Source: Virgibacillus phasianinus (GTDB taxonomy: Bacteria > Bacillota > Bacilli > Bacillales > Amphibacillaceae). From it: a stretch of 64,000 bases of DNA. Positions 52,383 through 60,802 of the stretch are shown here, one piece after another. The translations under genes were made by a program, and so were the position numbers. Under the pieces are notes generated by a model. That model was not told the DNA's origin, made no database searches, and saw only the letters and a program-made list of their open reading frames with translations. How positions within the stretch are numbered: the stretch's first letter is position 1; each line of letters opens with the position of its first letter. The stretch is from NCBI RefSeq assembly GCF_002216775.1, contig NZ_CP022315.1:1-64000 (forward strand), written 5' to 3'.

Positions 52383-53549
52383 ATGGATAAACGTGTATAT
52401 TTGTTAACAATTGTCTCATTCGTGGTCGGGATGGTTGAATTAATTATAGGTGGCATATTGGATTTAGTTGCAACAGATTTGGCGATAAGCCTTGGACAGG
52501 CAGGATTTCTCATTACCATTTACTCACTTGTATTTGCCATAGCGGCCCCAATCCTATTGTCGTTAACAGCAAAAGTAGAACGAAAGCGCCTGACGTTACT
52601 AACTTTAATTGTGTTTCTGGCAGGGAATATCCTTGCCGTGTTCAGTGGAACGTATAGCATGCTGTTGATCGCGCGTATTATTTCAGCTGCCAGCGGTTCC
52701 CTGCTCGTGGTATTATGTGTAACGATTGCGTCAAACATTGTAACCGAGAAATACCGCGCCCGGGCGATCGGCGTAGTCTTTATGGGGGTCAGCGCCTCAC
52801 TTGTGCTAGGTGTCCCGGTTGGATTGATGCTCGGAAATGCCTTTGGCTGGCGCACACCATTCATCATGATCACGGTGTTAACGCTACTTTCATTGACCTG
52901 TGTGTACTTCTTTATGGGAAAAATTGAGCCTAAGCCCTCCATCCCACTCATACAGCAATTACGTACCTTGAAAAATCGCAGAATACTATTCGCCCAATTG
53001 ACTACGTTTCTATTTTTGGCTGGGCATTTAACCCTTTACGCATACTTGACCCCCTTTTTAAAAATGACAATGGGACTGAACGGAACATGGGTAAGTGTGG
53101 TGTACCTGATATTCGGAGTTGCGGCTGTAGCTGGCGGCGGGCTTGGCGGCATGATGGCCGATCGATTCGGCACAAAATCTACCATTCTAGCAGTAACTGT
53201 TGTGTTCGGGCTGGCAATTTTTACTATTCCATACACTACATTCGCCTTTCCACTATTCCTGTTTGTAATGGTCATTTGGAGCATGTTGAGCTGGGCAATC
53301 ACACCGGCAATGCAAAGCTATCTGATCGAAGCGTCTCCTGAGACCTCCGATATCCAGCAAAGCCTGAACAATTCCGCACTCCATTTCGGAATTGCCTTTG
53401 GCTCCTTGATTGGCGGCGTTGTAATTGAACAAGCGTCCGTTACCCAAAATCCAACTGTTGGCGGCATGTTTATTATCCTGGCCCTTGTCACGGTAGTGCT
53501 ATCGATGGCAAGACAAGGCAGTGGTGTTTTACTGCCTTCTAGGAAATAG
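52383..53549 (+). CDS. MFS transporter (AraJ/YdhP type)
   Basis: A 388-residue MFS protein with 12 spans. The loop 2-3 motif appears as SLTAKVERKRLTLLTLIVFL, a diverged GxxxDRxGRR; a second DRFGTK lies in GGMMADRFGTKSTIL. Motif PVGLMLGNAFGWRTPFIMI in span 5 is typical of drug:H+ antiporters (DHA1) and of sugar efflux proteins. ATG 52383 follows GGGAGGAG. The adjacent TrmB regulator and operator suggest ligand-induced expression. Substrate is not known. Confidence 0.88.
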   Translation: MDKRVYLLTIVSFVVGMVELIIGGILDLVATDLAISLGQAGFLITIYSLVFAIAAPILLSLTAKVERKRLTLLTLIVFLAGNILAVFSGTYSMLLIARIISAASGSLLVVLCVTIASNIVTEKYRARAIGVVFMGVSASLVLGVPVGLMLGNAFGWRTPFIMITVLTLLSLTCVYFFMGKIEPKPSIPLIQQLRTLKNRRILFAQLTTFLFLAGHLTLYAYLTPFLKMTMGLNGTWVSVVYLIFGVAAVAGGGLGGMMADRFGTKSTILAVTVVFGLAIFTIPYTTFAFPLFLFVMVIWSMLSWAITPAMQSYLIEASPETSDIQQSLNNSALHFGIAFGSLIGGVVIEQASVTQNPTVGGMFIILALVTVVLSMARQGSGVLLPSRK

Positions 53550-53618
53550 TGCTTGGTGCTGGGCTTGGTGGCCAAAAACTGTTACCTTTTGATCATCCTA
53601 TCTCAAAAAATCGGGGAT

Positions 53619-53779
53619 ATCGGCCATTCTGTGCTTTTATCAGCCGTTTTTGGATTTTATCGGCCGTTCTGGAAATTTATCAGCCATTTTTGAAATTTAA
53701 CTGCCATATTCGGATTTTATCGGCCATTTTTGAATTATATCAGCCATATCAGAGTTATATCGCCCAAACCTGAATACGG
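53619..53779. repeat. Array of about eight 20-bp ATCRGCC repeats (T2)
   Basis: Head-to-tail units of 20-21 bp: ATCAGCCGTTTTTGGATTTT, ATCGGCCGTTCTGGAAATTT, ATCAGCCATTTTTGAAATTT, AACTGCCATATTCGGATTTT, ATCGGCCATTTTTGAATTAT. The unit is the same as in the array at 35075-35242. It lies between the MFS gene and the terminator of the MarR gene. No spacers, so not CRISPR. Confidence 0.8.
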
Positions 53780-53814
53780 TGGATGCTATCACCAAAAACC
53801 TATCAAGCAAAAGG

Positions 53815-53851
53815 AAAGGAGGCTGTCCCCTTACAATGGGACAGCCTCCTT
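53815..53851. terminator. Terminator of the MhqR-like operon
   Basis: AAGGAGGCTGTCCC and GGGACAGCCTCCTT form a 14-bp perfect stem, flanked by A- and T-rich sequence. It lies five bases past the stop at 53856. Confidence 0.85.
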
Positions 53852-53855
53852 ACTT

Positions 53856-54302
53856 TTATAAATCCTGTGCGTGATAACCTAACTTTTTCAACTGCTCGAT
53901 CATGTTTTCTTTTTCATCAGAATCGAGGCCAGCGAGAATTTCATCCATCGCTTCAATATGCTTGGGAAAAATATCGTCCATTAACTTGGACCCTTTCTCC
54001 GTTATTGATGCATATGTGACGCGGCGATCATTTGGGCATGCCTTCCGCCCCAGATATTCTTTCTTCTCTAATTTATCCACCACATACGTGATGCTGCTGC
54101 TCGCGAGCAATATTTTTTGCCCGATTCGCTGGATTGGCTGTTCCCCCTTATGGTATAACAGCTCCAGTACGGAGAACTCCGTTAAATTCAGGCCGTGGCT
54201 TTTGATATCCTTAGTGACCTGTTTCTCAATCGACTGCAGTGCGCGGGTTAGAACAACAAATAGTTTTAATGAATTTGCACTGTTTTTACTGATTGGATTC
54301 AT
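53856..54302 (-). CDS. mhqR: MhqR-like MarR family regulator
   Basis: A 148-residue winged-helix regulator. Start ATG 54302 follows AGGGAT; an in-frame TTG nine bases earlier is less likely. The recognition region GEQPIQRIGQKILLASSSIT and the wing VVDKLEKKEYLGRKACPNDR closely follow B. subtilis MhqR, which represses hydroquinone and catechol detoxification genes. The gene is the last of a two-gene unit with the ring-cleaving dioxygenase; 12 bases separate them. Symbol given by resemblance and context. Confidence 0.85.
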   Translation of the reverse strand: MNPISKNSANSLKLFVVLTRALQSIEKQVTKDIKSHGLNLTEFSVLELLYHKGEQPIQRIGQKILLASSSITYVVDKLEKKEYLGRKACPNDRRVTYASITEKGSKLMDDIFPKHIEAMDEILAGLDSDEKENMIEQLKKLGYHAQDL

Positions 54303-54314
54303 GATTATCAATCC

Positions 54315-55292
54315 CTATTCTTTTTTGAAATCAATGGTGCTTCGTACGGTATCAATCGGACGCACATATTCCTCAATCTGTTCCCGTTTTGGTTCCAGCA
54401 TTGGTGGCAATGATAATTTTTCTCCGAGGGTTTCATATGGTTCATCGCCCATAAATCCTGGACCATCCGTTGCGAACTCGAATAAAATTTGTGGTGCCAC
54501 ATTGACATATAACGACTCGAAAAAGTGGCGGTTCACATAGCCGGAAGTGCGGAACTGGAAGCTCTCCATTCGGTTAATCCACTCTTCCAATACGGAACGG
54601 TCTTCCACACGAAATGCGGTATGATGAACAGTACCGAATCCCTGGCGTGCCTGCGGAAGAATTGCATTGTATTCTACCACGACCTGTGCCCCGTTTCCAC
54701 CCTCTCCAACTTCGAATAAATGGAAGGAATCTTCTTTGGCGATCTCCTTAAACTCGAGAACCTTTTCCATCATTTCTTTAAAATAATCGAAATTAGCAAT
54801 CCGTACAAATATTGGCCCAAGCCCGGTAATTGCATATTCCAATGGGATTGGTCCATTTTGCCACGGTGTACCGGCTGCGACACCTTTATTATTTTCATCG
54901 GAAATCAACTGGTAATTCTGGTCGTCAAAGTCAACAAAAGATAATGTCTTTTTGCCAAACTGTTCCCTAATTCCAGTATGCTTCACTTCCAGCCGGTCAA
55001 ATCGTTTCACCCAGTAATCCAGTGCCGCGTCACTTGGAACACGGAAGGATGTTTTGGCAATTTCATTGGTGCCATGAACACCTTTTGGGATACCAGGGAA
55101 ATCAAAGAATGTCATGTCAGTACCCGGACTGCCTGCATCATCAGCAAAAAATAAATGATACGTTTTAATATCGTCCTGGTTCACTGTTTTCTTAACTAAC
55201 CGCATTCCTAATATATATGTGAAAAATTCATAGTTCTTTTCCGCACTGCTCGTAATTGCCGTAACATGATGAATACCCTTCAAACCATTCAT
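54315..55292 (-). CDS. Ring-cleaving dioxygenase, MhqA/MhqO type (two VOC modules)
   Basis: A 325-residue VOC protein. ATG 55292 follows GGAGGCGGATAGA; an earlier in-frame TTG overlaps the binding site. Module 1 starts GIHHVTAITSSAEKNYEFFT. Module 2 contains GFGTVHHTAFRVEDRSVLEE, with metal-ligand His in VHHTAF and Glu in ILFEFATDGPGF. The protein probably opens hydroquinone or catechol rings. It is in one unit with the MhqR-like repressor and has an MhqR-like box upstream. Confidence 0.88.
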   Translation of the reverse strand: MNGLKGIHHVTAITSSAEKNYEFFTYILGMRLVKKTVNQDDIKTYHLFFADDAGSPGTDMTFFDFPGIPKGVHGTNEIAKTSFRVPSDAALDYWVKRFDRLEVKHTGIREQFGKKTLSFVDFDDQNYQLISDENNKGVAAGTPWQNGPIPLEYAITGLGPIFVRIANFDYFKEMMEKVLEFKEIAKEDSFHLFEVGEGGNGAQVVVEYNAILPQARQGFGTVHHTAFRVEDRSVLEEWINRMESFQFRTSGYVNRHFFESLYVNVAPQILFEFATDGPGFMGDEPYETLGEKLSLPPMLEPKREQIEEYVRPIDTVRSTIDFKKE

Positions 55293-55323
55293 TCTATCCG
55301 CCTCCAATTACCTCGAATTCATT

Positions 55324-55341
55324 TATCTCTAATTCAAGGTA
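55324..55341 (-). promoter_or_regulatory. MhqR-like operator of the dioxygenase unit
   Basis: TATCTCTAATTCAAGGTA matches 15 of 18 positions of the remembered B. subtilis MhqR box TATCTCGAATTCGAGATA. A second partial match, ACCTCGAATTC, is adjacent at 55310-55320. Confidence 0.6.
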
Positions 55342-55376
55342 AATATTACACCCTTTTGTGAACAAAGTCAATGAAA

Positions 55377-55447
55377 TGGGGACAGTCCCCCACTGCGGTA
55401 GAGTGCTAAAGTGGGGACTGTCCCCCACTATGGTAGAGTGTTAAAGT
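55377..55447. repeat. Tandem pair of 35-bp units with GGGGAC palindromes (R8, R9)
   Basis: Two direct repeats start GGGGACAGTCCCCCACTGCG and GGGGACTGTCCCCCACTATG; each continues GTAGAGTG(C/T)TAAAGT. The GGGGAC/GTCCCC part is a palindrome in each. A third copy is at 56209. Confidence 0.75.
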
Positions 55448-55510
55448 ACTCCCTATTTTATACAGAACATATGAAACGCTCCCCAATAAAAGAAGAGCGC
55501 TACTTATTCC

Positions 55511-56146
55511 CTATTGCAAATGCTTAGGCGGGGTCTCAACATGTCCCTGATCCTTGACCTCTTTAAATAGATTTTGTTGGTTTAACTGATTTTTCATCTG
55601 ATTCAACTGCTGATTTAATTGTTCCATCTGGAGTTGATTTGCTGATAATTGATTTACGGATTGCAGCAGTTGCTGAAATTCTTTTTTGGTAACTGGCTGT
55701 GCTTCTTTCTTCAAGGAAAAACCCATTTGTCCGTTAGGCTCCAGGGTTGCCCACTCAACATCGCTGATTTTCGTTACATTTTTCTGTCTCAATTTCATTT
55801 CCAATTGGTCGACAGTCATCCGCAGTTTTCCTATATTCTTTTCATTTATCGTACCATTTTCAATCAAAATTTTTGATTTACCGGTAATTAGCTTTTCCAG
55901 TCCATCCGACTTAAGTTGTCCATATTCCATAGCAATGAGAGTTAAAACCAGGATTCCGCCAACTGCAAAAGAAACCCAGACACTTTTGCCTGATACCGGT
56001 TGGATTAGCAATGACCCAATCGCAATCATAATCACTGTTTCGGCCAATGTCATTTGTGCAATTGTTTTTCTGCCGGCAATTCGTAACAGGAATGTACCAA
56101 CAAAAACGATAAGTATCGATTTCCAAATCCAATCTAAATCCAACAC
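55511..56146 (-). CDS. DUF421 / YetF family membrane protein
   Basis: A 211-residue protein with three N-terminal spans (about 7-24, 37-54, 57-73) and a cytoplasmic domain. FLLRIAGRKTIAQMTLAETV and MIAIGSLLIQPVSGKSVW are the DUF421 hallmark. The C-terminal 60 residues are Gln/Leu-rich with heptads (MEQLNQQLNQMKNQLNQQNL), a coiled coil not present in the family member at 41532. ATG 56146 follows AAGGAGCTGC. Function unknown. Confidence 0.9.
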   Translation of the reverse strand: MLDLDWIWKSILIVFVGTFLLRIAGRKTIAQMTLAETVIMIAIGSLLIQPVSGKSVWVSFAVGGILVLTLIAMEYGQLKSDGLEKLITGKSKILIENGTINEKNIGKLRMTVDQLEMKLRQKNVTKISDVEWATLEPNGQMGFSLKKEAQPVTKKEFQQLLQSVNQLSANQLQMEQLNQQLNQMKNQLNQQNLFKEVKDQGHVETPPKHLQ

Positions 56147-56208
56147 AAGCAGCTCCTTTCGTCATACTTTTTTATATCATCCCTCCAGATCCGCCCCATT
56201 ATTCTGAG

Positions 56209-56244
56209 CGGGGACAGTCCCCCACCATGGTAAAGTGTTAAAGT
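56209..56244. repeat. GGGGAC-type palindrome (R10)
   Basis: GCGGGGACAGTCCCCCACCA followed by TGGTAAAGTGTTAAAGT. It is the same unit as the pair at 55377. Confidence 0.65.
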
Positions 56245-56258
56245 ATTACTGCGGTAAA

Positions 56259-56291
56259 AGAGCGCTTCCGCAAATCAAAGGGAAGCGCTCA
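56259..56291 (-). terminator. Terminator of the arylsulfotransferase gene
   Basis: GAGCGCTTCC and GGAAGCGCTC form a 10-bp perfect stem, followed on the minus strand by TTTTACC. Confidence 0.75.
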
Positions 56292-56405
56292 ATTACAGCA
56301 GTTATATCAATTTTTTAATGTAAGTAATGATTCGCAGATGCATGCCTTCCCATGGAAGATGGTTCTCGTTAAAACCTGTTCGATTGTATACATCTCATCT
56401 CCCCT

Positions 56406-58022
56406 TCACCCAAAATTAAACTCCCACTTTTCCGGATAAAGTGGCATGCGAACTGCACGGTAAATCTGTCTGTGGTCCCCTTCCTTGAAACCAGTTACCT
56501 TGAGTTCATATACCACTTCAGCCTTTTCATCACCTGTCACTTCCACAATAATACTGCGCATCTTGCCGTCTTCCCCCTTGGTGTATCCGGAGTCGATCAG
56601 CCTATTTCCGGTATCACTTAGATAGTTTGCATCACTGACATATTTGGAGAAAAAGGCTTCTCCGCGTTCTTTCCCATAGGACCAAATCTCCTCAACTGTC
56701 ATTTCCTTGGTGTTAATCCGGTACTGGACGCCGCGGCTGTATTCTTCACTGACACTTTCATCACCGCGGGAAACGGCGATATTATTATCAAATAACATGA
56801 TATCCTTCGTGTTATCATTGTTATCTAAATCAGGTAATACTGTAATAGAATGTGGTCCACCAGGGAATTTAAAGTCGTCCCCCACTGGCTCCAGCAAATA
56901 CTGCTGATAATCTTCCGGCCATCCCTCATGGGCAGCTAGTATCCATTCAATTTCCCCCTCCGGATAACTCATTTCCATTGCCAAACTTTGGTGCCGGCTG
57001 GTAATCAGAATGTCATCTTTCTTTTCATCGTACCAAATCGAATTATGGTGGAACCAATCCCCTTCATCCGCTGAAGGTCCATCATATTCCTGATAGAAAT
57101 CTTTTGGCATGATATCACGCAAGCTCAACTGATCAGCAAGTTCACCGGTTTCCCGGTCGATCTCGATCATCGAATCCTCGATATATTGAGACCCATCATG
57201 CGCTGTGGCAAGTATGTTTCCACTTGGCAGTTCGACAGCATCATGATGAATGATTCCCCATCCTTGATAATTGCTGACCGTAACTTCGTAAGCATTGGAA
57301 ACCTGACCAAGCATGTCCATTTCAAGTAAAAGGTTATACTTGTCCCTCTCTTCTGTTAAATATAATAAGTTGTTATTATTCATTCGTTTGAAAACATGAC
57401 TGTTCGGAAAACTCGAATACCAGCGCACGTCTCCGTTATAATCAACTGCATATGCAGATTCACTGCTTGGAATGAGGAATGTCAGGCCGTTCTCCATTTT
57501 TTCCGGACTCGATTTGATGAGTTCTGTTGTTAGAAAATTATCTGGAAGCGGTTCTGTTGTGACGGACAGTTTCGTCTTCCTAACCTTTCCGTCCTTACTT
57601 TCCCCTTCAATTATTACGGTATTTTTGTAATCAGGATAGAGTCCCAGCACAGGAATAGCGTGTTCAGTACTATAACCATCGAATGTTTTTACGATGTCAG
57701 CCCCTTCTGTCTTCCCTTTTACGGTAACCGTTACCTTGACTGGATTCTTTGTTTCAAACTTGATAAGTGCTGTAAGTGGTGCTTTTCCATATGGATCAGC
57801 AATTACCAATGGATCCTTTAAGTAGTAATCCCTTTGCTCATACGTACTGCTAATTACTTGTTCAATCGAATTCTGTTCGTTAAGCAGCTCCGTATCGGCT
57901 GAAACTGTACGTTCTCCTTCTTTTTCTGTTGCCAGATCTTTTTCTTCATTAAACGTCACAATGAACAAGATGATGCCTACAATCACCGCTCCGCCTAATG
58001 CTCCTACTAACATTTTCTTCAC
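56406..58022 (-). CDS. Arylsulfotransferase (ASST) family protein
   Basis: A 538-residue exported or membrane-anchored protein. One N-terminal hydrophobic segment (about 3-24) precedes a beta-propeller domain. Family features are an N-terminal Ig-like part (about 65-165), then ESAYAVDYNGDVRWYSSF, IIHHDAVELPSGNILATAHD, GDWFHHNSIWYDEKKDDILI and GGPHSITVLPD. The HH and PHS residues fit the catalytic His sites of ASST, which transfers sulfate between phenolic compounds. Members without sulfate activity exist. ATG 58022 has a weak TTAGTTGGGAGC site. Confidence 0.85.
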   Translation of the reverse strand: MKKMLVGALGGAVIVGIILFIVTFNEEKDLATEKEGERTVSADTELLNEQNSIEQVISSTYEQRDYYLKDPLVIADPYGKAPLTALIKFETKNPVKVTVTVKGKTEGADIVKTFDGYSTEHAIPVLGLYPDYKNTVIIEGESKDGKVRKTKLSVTTEPLPDNFLTTELIKSSPEKMENGLTFLIPSSESAYAVDYNGDVRWYSSFPNSHVFKRMNNNNLLYLTEERDKYNLLLEMDMLGQVSNAYEVTVSNYQGWGIIHHDAVELPSGNILATAHDGSQYIEDSMIEIDRETGELADQLSLRDIMPKDFYQEYDGPSADEGDWFHHNSIWYDEKKDDILITSRHQSLAMEMSYPEGEIEWILAAHEGWPEDYQQYLLEPVGDDFKFPGGPHSITVLPDLDNNDNTKDIMLFDNNIAVSRGDESVSEEYSRGVQYRINTKEMTVEEIWSYGKERGEAFFSKYVSDANYLSDTGNRLIDSGYTKGEDGKMRSIIVEVTGDEKAEVVYELKVTGFKEGDHRQIYRAVRMPLYPEKWEFNFG

Positions 58023-58190
58023 TGCTAATTGCTCCCAACTAATGGTTTATTATCTTAATGTTAGCACAGGTTTAATTAGCATTCTAACGAAAAGGGGACC
58101 CTAAAGCCTTGAAATACAAGCACCAACTTTGTTTATCGCTATAGAAAGGATTACAATTAAATTAGGCTAAAAAATAAACGGAGGGATACC

Positions 58191-58646
58191 ATGGAAGCTC
58201 GATTAGATTATTATTCAATCGCGCCTGATGCTGCGAAAATCATGATAGAATTTGAAAAATACACCAAAGCAAGCAATCTGGACGCTGCATTACTGGAACT
58301 TGTCAAAACACGCGCATCACAAATAAATGGTTGTGCATTTTGCCTCGACATGCACACAAAGGATGCACGTGCCAAAGGTGAAACCGAACAGCGTCTGTAC
58401 GCGTTAAACGCCTGGCGGGAAACCGACTTTTACACCAAAAAAGAACGAGTAGCCTTGGCATTAACAGAGGCCATTACACAGATTTCAACAAACTCAATTT
58501 CCGATCAGCTTTATGATTCGGTCAGGGAGCATTTCAATGAAAAAGATTTCGTTGATTTGGTTTACGCCATCAATACAATTAATAGCTGGAATCGGCTCGC
58601 CATAACCATGCGCGCAGTACCAGGCGACTATCAGGCTAAAAGATAA
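58191..58646 (+). CDS. AhpD-like carboxymuconolactone decarboxylase family protein
   Basis: A 151-residue helical protein. The redox motif NGCAFCLDMHTKDARAKGET (CxxC plus His) is that of AhpD-like alkylhydroperoxidases, and EKDFVDLVYAINTINSWNRL is the conserved C-terminal region. It could reduce peroxides with a thiol partner. ATG 58191 follows ACGGAGGGA. It is a single gene divergent from the arylsulfotransferase. Confidence 0.88.
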   Translation: MEARLDYYSIAPDAAKIMIEFEKYTKASNLDAALLELVKTRASQINGCAFCLDMHTKDARAKGETEQRLYALNAWRETDFYTKKERVALALTEAITQISTNSISDQLYDSVREHFNEKDFVDLVYAINTINSWNRLAITMRAVPGDYQAKR

Positions 58647-58717
58647 TATTGACAAAAACCAGGCTGATGATAACAAGCCTTCTGAGTTCAATACACGACC
58701 AAGCGGTATACCAATAA

Positions 58718-58746
58718 GGCTGCTCCCAATAATGGAAGCAGCTCTT
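58718..58746 (+). terminator. Terminator of the AhpD-like gene
   Basis: GCTGCTCC and GGAAGCAGC pair around CAATAAT, followed by TCTTTTCT. It lies about 70 bp beyond the stop. Confidence 0.65.
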
Positions 58747-58755
58747 TTCTCACAT

Positions 58756-59211
58756 CTATTTAATTTTAGCCACACCTATCGCCATGTGATCCCATAAAAT
58801 TTCTTCAACCAATTCACCCTTGGTTTCCTCGCATTCAATGATTAAAATTACCTCGGCATGTTTTCCTTTTAGGCGTCTTCGCTTTTTAAATACCCCTTCT
58901 GTGAAAAGCCGAATAGCAACACCAATAACAAAACCAATAAATGCACTAATCAAGCCCCAATAAATAGGCCCCCACGCCAAATCAAATCCAATACTAGCAC
59001 CAATAACGGAGAAGGCAGTCGCAAGTGCGAACCCAATATCGATAAGCGATGTACCATCCGACCGATGAATCGTATCAAATAACTTACGGTCCTCAGTCCG
59101 GTTATCAAGTGGAACCGCATAGATATTTTCCTGATTAATCCCACGTTTTTCCAATGTGGAAATAGCCATTTCTAAAAATATATTGCTATCAAAAGTAGAA
59201 AATAACTGCAT
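58756..59211 (-). CDS. Uncharacterised membrane protein with N-terminal sensor-like domain
   Basis: A 151-residue protein. The N-terminal 40 residues (FLEMAISTLEKRGINQENIY) resemble short alpha/beta regulatory modules. Two membrane spans follow at about 58-79 and 83-105 (IGFALATAFSVIGASIGFDL, YWGLISAFIGFVIGVAIRLF). The C-terminus is again an alpha/beta module with a Lys/Arg-rich start, KKRRRLKGKHAEVILIIECE. It is the last of a two-gene unit with the gene at 59221, nine bases apart. Family not recognised. Confidence 0.65.
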   Translation of the reverse strand: MQLFSTFDSNIFLEMAISTLEKRGINQENIYAVPLDNRTEDRKLFDTIHRSDGTSLIDIGFALATAFSVIGASIGFDLAWGPIYWGLISAFIGFVIGVAIRLFTEGVFKKRRRLKGKHAEVILIIECEETKGELVEEILWDHMAIGVAKIK

Positions 59212-59220
59212 GGTATCACA

Positions 59221-60006
59221 TCACTTTTCAGACCGATTTAGTAATTTGAAATCAGGATTTTGATAATTATCCTTTAGAAACCTTCGTTGTTCTCTCTCAA
59301 ACAGCTTATTATTTTCAACCGTATTCATATAGGAATCATACATGGAAAAAAAGTATAGGGAGGGCAGGAACAAGAACCATTGTGATTTTAAAACTGCGGT
59401 GGCCTGTTTAATATCTCCCAAAATAAAAAGAGTCGTGGCTTCTAGCACATGCGAAAAATAAAAGAATACGACACTCCATGAAATAACAAAAAAAGCTGTA
59501 ATAAGTCTGTGTATATAAAGCTGGCCAAGGCCAGGAACAAATAGTGACCACATAACTGCCATTACAGGATTTCTTTTATCTAAATAGTTAATTTCCACCG
59601 CACCGAGGCTAAAAGAATTAAAACGATGCTCTTCCCGATTTGCTAATACAAAAACCTTGTTCATGTCTATTGTTGTCCGGTAGCTATCCCAAATTCCAAA
59701 TAAATACACAGGCATATAGGCTAAGAGCCATCTGGTATCCAGCACTTCCACTACTTTGTCCATTTCACCCTGAAAAGAATAAACAATCCCTAAATTGATG
59801 TTCGCTTGCAGATTAACAACTACTTCCCAGATAAATAAAACAAACCCGCGCAGATATTTAGATAACAGTAAATGTCCACAACCTGGAAAAGCTGCACTCC
59901 ACCAGGCAACTATATAAGGACTCCTTAAATGAATTTGCGTTGTACCGAAAATACTGACATGTGCAGTATAACGCCTGGCAGTATTATTATTTGTGTAGTT
60001 GTTCAT
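59221..60006 (-). CDS. Membrane protein with two PGxGxL modules
   Basis: A 261-residue membrane protein of two homologous halves. Half 1 has WSAAFPGCGHLLLSKYLRGF, VVNLQANINLGIVYSFQG and VYLFGIWDSYRTT. Half 2 has WSLFVPGLGQLYIHRLITAF and YFFSMYDSYMNTVEN. The gene at 60799 has one such half (SIALPGLGQLLNGKYLKGIV, VYLFGIWDAYRDD). Each half has two or three spans. The layout is widespread in Bacillales but unnamed, as far as I recall. The neighbours at 58756 and 60167 are also uncharacterised membrane proteins. Confidence 0.7.
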   Translation of the reverse strand: MNNYTNNNTARRYTAHVSIFGTTQIHLRSPYIVAWWSAAFPGCGHLLLSKYLRGFVLFIWEVVVNLQANINLGIVYSFQGEMDKVVEVLDTRWLLAYMPVYLFGIWDSYRTTIDMNKVFVLANREEHRFNSFSLGAVEINYLDKRNPVMAVMWSLFVPGLGQLYIHRLITAFFVISWSVVFFYFSHVLEATTLFILGDIKQATAVLKSQWFLFLPSLYFFSMYDSYMNTVENNKLFEREQRRFLKDNYQNPDFKLLNRSEK

Positions 60007-60166
60007 TTAGATAACTCCTATTAACCACAATTGAAAGACTTCTCTGTATCATACATATACTTTCCTTAAACTTATTGCTTTATTCTATTTCCAGGTCAAT
60101 CATGTATATATATTTGCTGGGAGACGAATCATATGGTTAATGCGCATGTAAAGGTGGGTTCGCCCA

Positions 60167-60709
60167 ATGAGCCAAAGACTAATGGATGATATGATTAAAT
60201 CACATAAGGAATACTCGGACTTTAAACAAAATTACTTTTTTGATGATGTTCTTTTTTCTTTTCAATGGTGGTTTCTCGTTTTATTATTTATCGTCCTTTG
60301 GATAATATGGATAATACTAGTGGACAAAAAACATTTCAAATCCATTATACTTGTCGGTCTAACTACAAGTTTACTTGCATTTATCCTTGACGATATCGGT
60401 TTAACGCTGGATTTCTGGGCATATTCCTATCAAATGACATATTTCGCAAGCCAGCTTTATACCGTTGATCTTGCCATTATCCCCGTATTTTATATGCTGC
60501 TTTATCAATACGCCCGGACGTGGAAAATCTATTCAATCATCCTGGTATTATTGACTTTTTTCGCAGTTTTAGTGGCAGAACCAGTTATGATTAAATTAAG
60601 CATTTACAATCTTTTAACTTGGAATATATGGTATTCCGCTCCCTTTTACATTCTGATTGGGATTTTCGCGAAATGGTTTGCTGACTGGGTCGATAGAAAA
60701 GGCGAATAA
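60167..60709 (+). CDS. CBO0543 family integral membrane protein
   Basis: A 180-residue protein with about five spans, a paralogue of the protein at 7101. It shares the LVDKKHFKSI segment after span 1, FILDDIGLTLDFWAYSYQ and MLLYQYARTWKIYS. The first 27 residues are charged and cytoplasmic. ATG 60167 follows AAAGGTGG with 9-10 bases spacing. Function unknown. It stands divergent from the gene at 59221 and convergent to the one at 60799. Confidence 0.75.
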   Translation: MSQRLMDDMIKSHKEYSDFKQNYFFDDVLFSFQWWFLVLLFIVLWIIWIILVDKKHFKSIILVGLTTSLLAFILDDIGLTLDFWAYSYQMTYFASQLYTVDLAIIPVFYMLLYQYARTWKIYSIILVLLTFFAVLVAEPVMIKLSIYNLLTWNIWYSAPFYILIGIFAKWFADWVDRKGE

Positions 60710-60762
60710 GCTTGCCGCACCAAAAAACCCCTTTCAAAAGAAGAAGGATGTTTACGTATAAC

Positions 60763-60802
60763 ATAACGGACCCTCCTACACCGCGAATGGAAGGTCCGTT
60801 AT
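60763..60802. terminator. Bidirectional terminator between two membrane-protein genes
   Basis: ATAACGGACC and GGTCCGTTAT form a 10-bp stem with a partly paired loop, flanked by A- and T-rich sequence between convergent genes. Confidence 0.65.

Noticed and set aside
53549-53773. Gene reading through the 20-bp array after the MFS gene
   Set aside because: The frame consists of repeat translation (FCAFISRFWILSAVLEIYQP) and has no start signal.
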